Origin: Plicaturopsis crispa FD-325 SS-3
Taxonomy: Eukaryota; Basidiomycota; Agaricomycetes; Amylocorticiales; Amylocorticiaceae
DNA: 64,000 bases
Assembly (NCBI GenBank): GCA_000827205.1
Contig: KN832561.1
Location: forward strand, 877,446 to 941,445
Direction of reading: 5' to 3'
Shown here in pieces: positions 59,622 through 64,000 of this stretch. A program made the translations under genes and the position numbers. Each line of letters starts with the position of its first letter. Within the stretch, counting starts at the first letter, position 1. A model generated the notes under the pieces. The model searched no databases, was not told the DNA's origin, and was given only the letters and a program-made list of their open reading frames with translations.

Positions 59622-62600
59622 ATGTCCGCGTCGACGCCATCCGCGACAGCGCTGCCAGCAAATCCCACCACCCCAGTCTACTCGGACGACGTCGAATGGA
59701 TCACCGCATACCTCACCATACACATGATGAGCGACCCCAGCAGGCGCTACACCTACCTCTTGTGGGTCGTCGTCGCCCTCGTCTTCCTCGCATTCGGCCT
59801 GCTGCACTGGACCGGCTCGAGGGGCGGCTACTTCGGGGCGTACTGGACAAAGTGGGCCCTGCGACGGCGGTCCTGGGGCAAGAAGCGCAACATGGGTATG
59901 AAAAAAGGAGGTGAGGGTCACAGCCAGCCCATCTATTTCCCTTCCAACGCGCAACTGCTCGCCCTCGGCGTCCTTTTGATATTCCCCCTCGCCCTCTCCT
60001 GCGTGGGCCCCGACTACATCGCGCCAAACCTCAAGCTATGGGAGTTCTACGGCCCCAATGCCACCACGACCACGACCACGACGACCGCTCGGCGCGCTTA
60101 CGACACGTCCGTGTGGACGCAGTACCAGCCGCAGTACACTATCGCCAAGGCCTGGTGGACCGCCGGCTCGCGCACTGGCCTCATCGCCTTCGCTCTCTTC
60201 CCCATGTGCATCCTCTTCGCGCTCAAGGCGCCCCCCTTCGCCGTGTTCGCCATCCCCTTCATGATCCAGCTCCACTTCGACAAGCTCGCGTGGCTCCACC
60301 GCTGGTCCGGCCGCCTCATCTGGCTCCTCTCCGCCGCCCACGTCGCGCTCTGGAGCGTCCAGCTCGCGCGCGAGACGAGGCCCGCGACAGGCCAGATCGT
60401 CTACACGTACGCCTGGAAGTACGAGAAGTTCATATACGGGTGGATCGTGAGCACCGTCCCTTTTTCTTCGTATGCCTTTCTGAACTTAGGGACAGGCGTT
60501 TGGCCTGCTCACGCTCCTCATGGTGTTCTCAATACTCCCCCTGCGGCGCAGCTACTACGAGACCTTCTACTTCCTGCACGTGCTCCTCGTCCCGTCGACG
60601 CTATTTATGGCCGCGCTGCACCATCCGCCCGTGTGGTGGTGGTGCTGGGCTGCGCTCGGCTTGTGGGCCGGCGAGCGGCTTTGGCGCGCGACCTGGTGGC
60701 TGCACACTAACGGGTTCTTCGGTGGGATCGTGCCTTCCGCCCCGATCCTGCGCGAGGACAAGATCAGAGCGCCTCAACGACCGCAAGGTAGAAACACGAA
60801 AGGGGAAAACTGGGAGTTGAACACGTCAAGTGGACTGCATCAAGAATCCTTGTCATCACAAGCCACATTGATAGACTCGCCTGCTTTCCCTCTCCCTAAA
60901 CCTGGACCATATGCAATAACACCTTTCCCGCCGCATATCAGATCTCCTTTGAGCCCTGGCACGGGCAGTCACTCGCCATATTCCCCACACAATGTACCCC
61001 CGCCCCGAGCATGGTCGCCTCAGCACACCAGCTTCCCTTCGACTTCCTCAAGCCAAGGCCTTCTATCTCCCACCGCAGACGATTTAGTTCTACCACCGCC
61101 AGGATATGTGCATGCGGAGCTCCTGTCTGGACGCTCCGTGCGCTTACGCTTCATCACGCCTGGCTTTCTTTCCTGGGCGCCTGGCCAGCATTTTCTCATC
61201 AGCATTCCGTCGGTGTCGAAAGTCACGTCCCATCCGTTCACTGTCGCGTCCGTGTGCGATGAACAGGCGCCCAACGACGCAGGGCGCGAGCTCGAGTTTA
61301 TCGTCCGCGCTAAGCAGGGCTGGACGAAGGATCTTTGGGACAAGATCATTACGCTCACCGCACACGGCCAGAGCACTGTACCAGGAGAGAAGCCCCCGAA
61401 AGGCACTGTCATGCCGTCCCATGGCGTCTTGATGAGGATGTACGTCGACGGGCCCTTTGGAAGTGCTGTACGGGCGCGGTGGGGGAATTATTCCACTATG
61501 GTGATCATTGCCGGGGGCTCAGGTGTGAGTTTCGGCCTGTCGGTGCTGCAGTATATGTGCATGTGCCTTGCTGGGCGGGATGGAAAGTTTCTAGGAGGAC
61601 GTCCAGGCGGGTGGGGCAAGAAGGGGTTCTTAACCAATCGCATACGCTTTGTATGGATTGTGCGCGAATTCAGTGAGTGTGCCATCAACCATCGCTAGCC
61701 GTCATTACCTGGGTGTATCTGACGCCGGCACATTTTTAGGTCATATCCAGTGGTGCGCGTCGATTCTGCGGCGATGCATGGCCCTGATTCCACCCCCGGG
61801 GCTCGAAATCAATATATTCGTGACCAACTTCAAACCATTGAAACCACCCCCGAGACGCGGACGATCTCCGCCGCCTGTCCGCCTGTCCGACATCGTCCAA
61901 GACGATCACCTTGCCCCACCCCAACCAGGTTTCGCATCGAGTAGCCGGCGACACTCACGGTCGAGTTCCATAGATTCTATGGAGAGTCGCGACGATTCCG
62001 CCGGTGATGTTGACTCGTTGGTCGACCTGAGCTACTATACTGGCCACTATGGAGAGGACGAGGAGGCAGGCGATCTAGGCGCGGCACGCCAGAACAGTCT
62101 TCTGGATCTTACTAACTTTGACGGTGACGACGATACGTCACTACCTGGAGAGGATGCGCTGAACCTCACAGTCCGAAAGGCCGGCAAGTTAAGGCGCGCA
62201 AAGACGAAGAGAGCGGAGCGGGCTGCGAAGCATGGAGCGGATGCGCACACTGCGCTCTTGCAAAACCACGGCGGTGGTCCGTCTCGAGGCAATGGACCTC
62301 AACATATCTCGGGGAAGCCTTTGGTCGATGCACCGTCCCCGCTATCCTCACGACATCATCGCCAGCAGTCTTCCGTAGTCGAAGTTGACCTAGGCAACCC
62401 ACTGACACCCGCAACCCCCTCGGCTCAAGACAAGCCTTGGCACATGCAGTACCCCCCGCGCTCACCGTTATCACCCATGGAGACACCACGATCACCCTTA
62501 GAGGGTTTGCAATCGCCTATATCGCCATTTGCATCTGCAGATCCCTCCGCGGACGGCTTCCGCTCCCCATCTGTGTTGTCGCATGCGAAATCAGACGCAT

Positions 62601-62971
62601 CGAGCATCCGGGAGCTCATACCGCAAGTCGGTACAGGTGCGCACGGCGAGCGGGTGCAGCTGGACCTGGATGAGCGGGAGCTACGAGACATCCACATTGT
62701 TGCGGAGCATGCGCGGCCAGGGCGGCCCAGGTTGGAGAAGATTCTCTACGACGAGGTACAGGCATCGCGAGGGGAGACCGTCGTCACATGTAAGCTCCTG
62801 GGTGTTTCTGCGTTGCATCCGTTTACTGACCCGTGGTCTGTAGGTTGTGGCCCGACGTCACTGAACGCTCTCGTGCGGAAAGCTATCTCTGCCCAGATTG
62901 ACCCGGCACGGCTACGGCGGGGAGACCCGCGAGGATCTATCGCTCTTGTTTCGGAGGAGTTCGAGTACTAA
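59622..62971 (+). CDS. Ferric/cupric reductase, membrane flavocytochrome (FRE family)
   Basis: Four or so exons, about 1,065 codons. The N-terminus carries several transmembrane helices (LLWVVVALVFLAFGLLHW, LLALGVLLIFPLALSCV). The ferric-reductase heme domain shows spaced histidines in LAWLHRWSGRLIWLLSAAH and YFLHVLLVPSTLFMAALHH. The FAD-binding part has PGQHFLISIP and HPFTVASV. The NADPH part has IIAGGSGVSFGLSVLQ and ends CCGPTSLNALVRKAI. Together these move electrons from NADPH through FAD and two hemes to metal ions outside the cell. Two long Ser/Pro-rich inserts (about 60780-61080 and 61840-62690) make it some 300 residues longer than yeast Fre proteins. The frame is intact. It lies 2 kb from ATX1. 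Confidence 0.9.
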
Positions 62972-63316
62972 TTTCATGCATTTCAAGCTATCTACTTACC
63001 CTGCTCTTGCATTGACATTCATGTCGTATACCTTTGACGGACCAGGCACGAAAGGACATTCACTCATTTAGACACGTTAGAGTACTACATCTTGTGTATC
63101 ATTCATTCTAATCATGTATAATAATACCTGTCCATGTCCATGATTTCAAGTACTAGTGCGCGCTCAAACTTATCAAGAGTTCGTGCTACGGTGGGGGTAC
63201 CAAGGTTGTTTTAGCAGTCTGAGGTTGTCTTATCAGTACAGCCGTACATAGGCCAGGAAACATTGTAATGTAAACATCGGACGGAAGGAGATGCATATGG
63301 TTAGGGCAGTATACTT
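62972..63316. other. Convergent 3' region
   Basis: About 345 A/T-rich bases between the ferric reductase stop and the stop of the DUF4211 gene on the other strand. Nothing further recognised. Confidence 0.5.
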
Positions 63317-64000
63317 TCAGTCCATGTCGTTGTCTCCTCTCTTAGACATCATATCCAAATTTCTCGCTTGGTTCATCATCGACTTGACATTCTGCCACTC
63401 GAAGTCGATGATACCACGCTGGTCAAGCCAGTCCATGTACCCATCGGCGTCGTCGGGATCCTTCGGTGGCTGCACGCCGTTGACAAACGCAACTCGGACG
63501 TACGTGCGCCCGGAGTCGTTGCCTCGAGCCTGCGCAATTTGCTGTGCCAGGGCAGTGTAGAGGTTGTACTGTGCGTACGGATGAGAGTCAGTTTCGCACA
63601 CACACGGGGAAAAGGTGATAGTGCATACCTCCCAATGCATGAATTTATGGAAAGTCTGAGTGCGGACGGCACAGAAACGACCGAGGTGGAACTCTTTTGT
63701 CGTTGTGTCCTTTTCATCGCTGTCTTCAGAGTCGGACGCGTCGGGCTCGTCGAGTGGCTATGCATAGAACATGTAAATCCTTGTCCAGTAGATTGACGGG
63801 GTAGAGGTCCGCTGCCCCCCGCTCACCTCGTAAGTCAGATGGTCATACGGTCTCCCACTTACGCGTCCGAGGCGCGTGGATACACGTCCGCCGAGATGGC
63901 ACGCATCGCAAGCGGGCACTGCAGCATCCATTGTGAACACCTCTAATTCCGGGTACGTCTCCAACGGCTTCTTGAACTCCGGCCGCCACACTGAAGACAC
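63317..64000 (-). CDS. DUF4211 domain protein, C-terminal part (5' partial)
   Basis: Three exons on the minus strand; the gene continues beyond the right edge. The visible protein includes WRPEFKKPLETYPELEV, a Cys pair in VPACDACHLGGRVSTRLG, then PYDHLTYE, an acidic stretch (DASDSEDSDEKD), FHLGRFCAVRTQTFHKFMHWE and YNLYTALAQQIAQARG. It ends in MDWLDQRGIIDFEW and KRGDNDMD. This pattern matches the fungal DUF4211 family, whose members are nuclear-type proteins of unknown function. The C-x-x-C and Cys/His positions suggest metal binding. The stop is at 63317-63319. Confidence 0.75.

Overview
The window is nuclear DNA of a filamentous basidiomycete, most likely an Agaricomycete. Genes are dense and interrupted by many 45-60 nt GT-AG introns. 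The gene set (alpha-1,3-glucan synthase, STE11, an RTC4-like protein, a fungal TET/JBP-type dioxygenase, agaricomycete-type kinases) fits that group. No rRNA, tRNA, CRISPR array or organellar sequence was recognised.

Layout. 1-438: tail of a repeat-containing Gly/Ala-rich protein. 0.4-5.1 kb: gene-poor DNA with two degenerate minisatellites and a dispersed repeat present twice, then an SRPK-like kinase. 5.1-19.1 kb: housekeeping block with NUP133, a methyltransferase, a sphingoid-base kinase, histone H2B and the MAPKKK STE11. 20.8-24.0 kb: an unknown gene followed by an RTC4-like gene. 24-35 kb: accessory, repeat-rich island. It holds a diverged tandem duplication, a four-copy array of intron-like repeats, an intact TET/JBP-family 2OG-Fe(II) dioxygenase and, convergent to it, an intact Crypton-type tyrosine recombinase with all catalytic residues and a GCR1_C-like DNA-binding tail. 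36-54 kb: core genes again: alpha-1,3-glucan synthase, TRM1, TAF13, an RRM protein related to the cyclophilin-E N-terminus, an atypical kinase, NSRP1 and the exosome subunit MTR3. 54-64 kb: a LAT-type amino-acid permease, the copper chaperone ATX1 with a broken tandem copy, a ferric reductase and the C-terminal part of a DUF4211 protein.

How the genes relate. Most neighbours are unrelated housekeeping genes. Several are divergent pairs with short shared promoters (kinase/NUP133, TRM1/TAF13, NSRP1/MTR3). ATX1 and the ferric reductase both serve copper/iron handling and lie within 2 kb of each other. The most unusual part is the 24-35 kb island, where a putative DNA-base oxidase sits beside a site-specific recombinase in repeat-rich DNA. 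This could be a cargo-carrying recombinase element, but its boundaries could not be established from sequence alone. Gene models were built by hand from splice signals and protein resemblance. Exon edges quoted to the base were checked for reading-frame consistency; the others are approximate.
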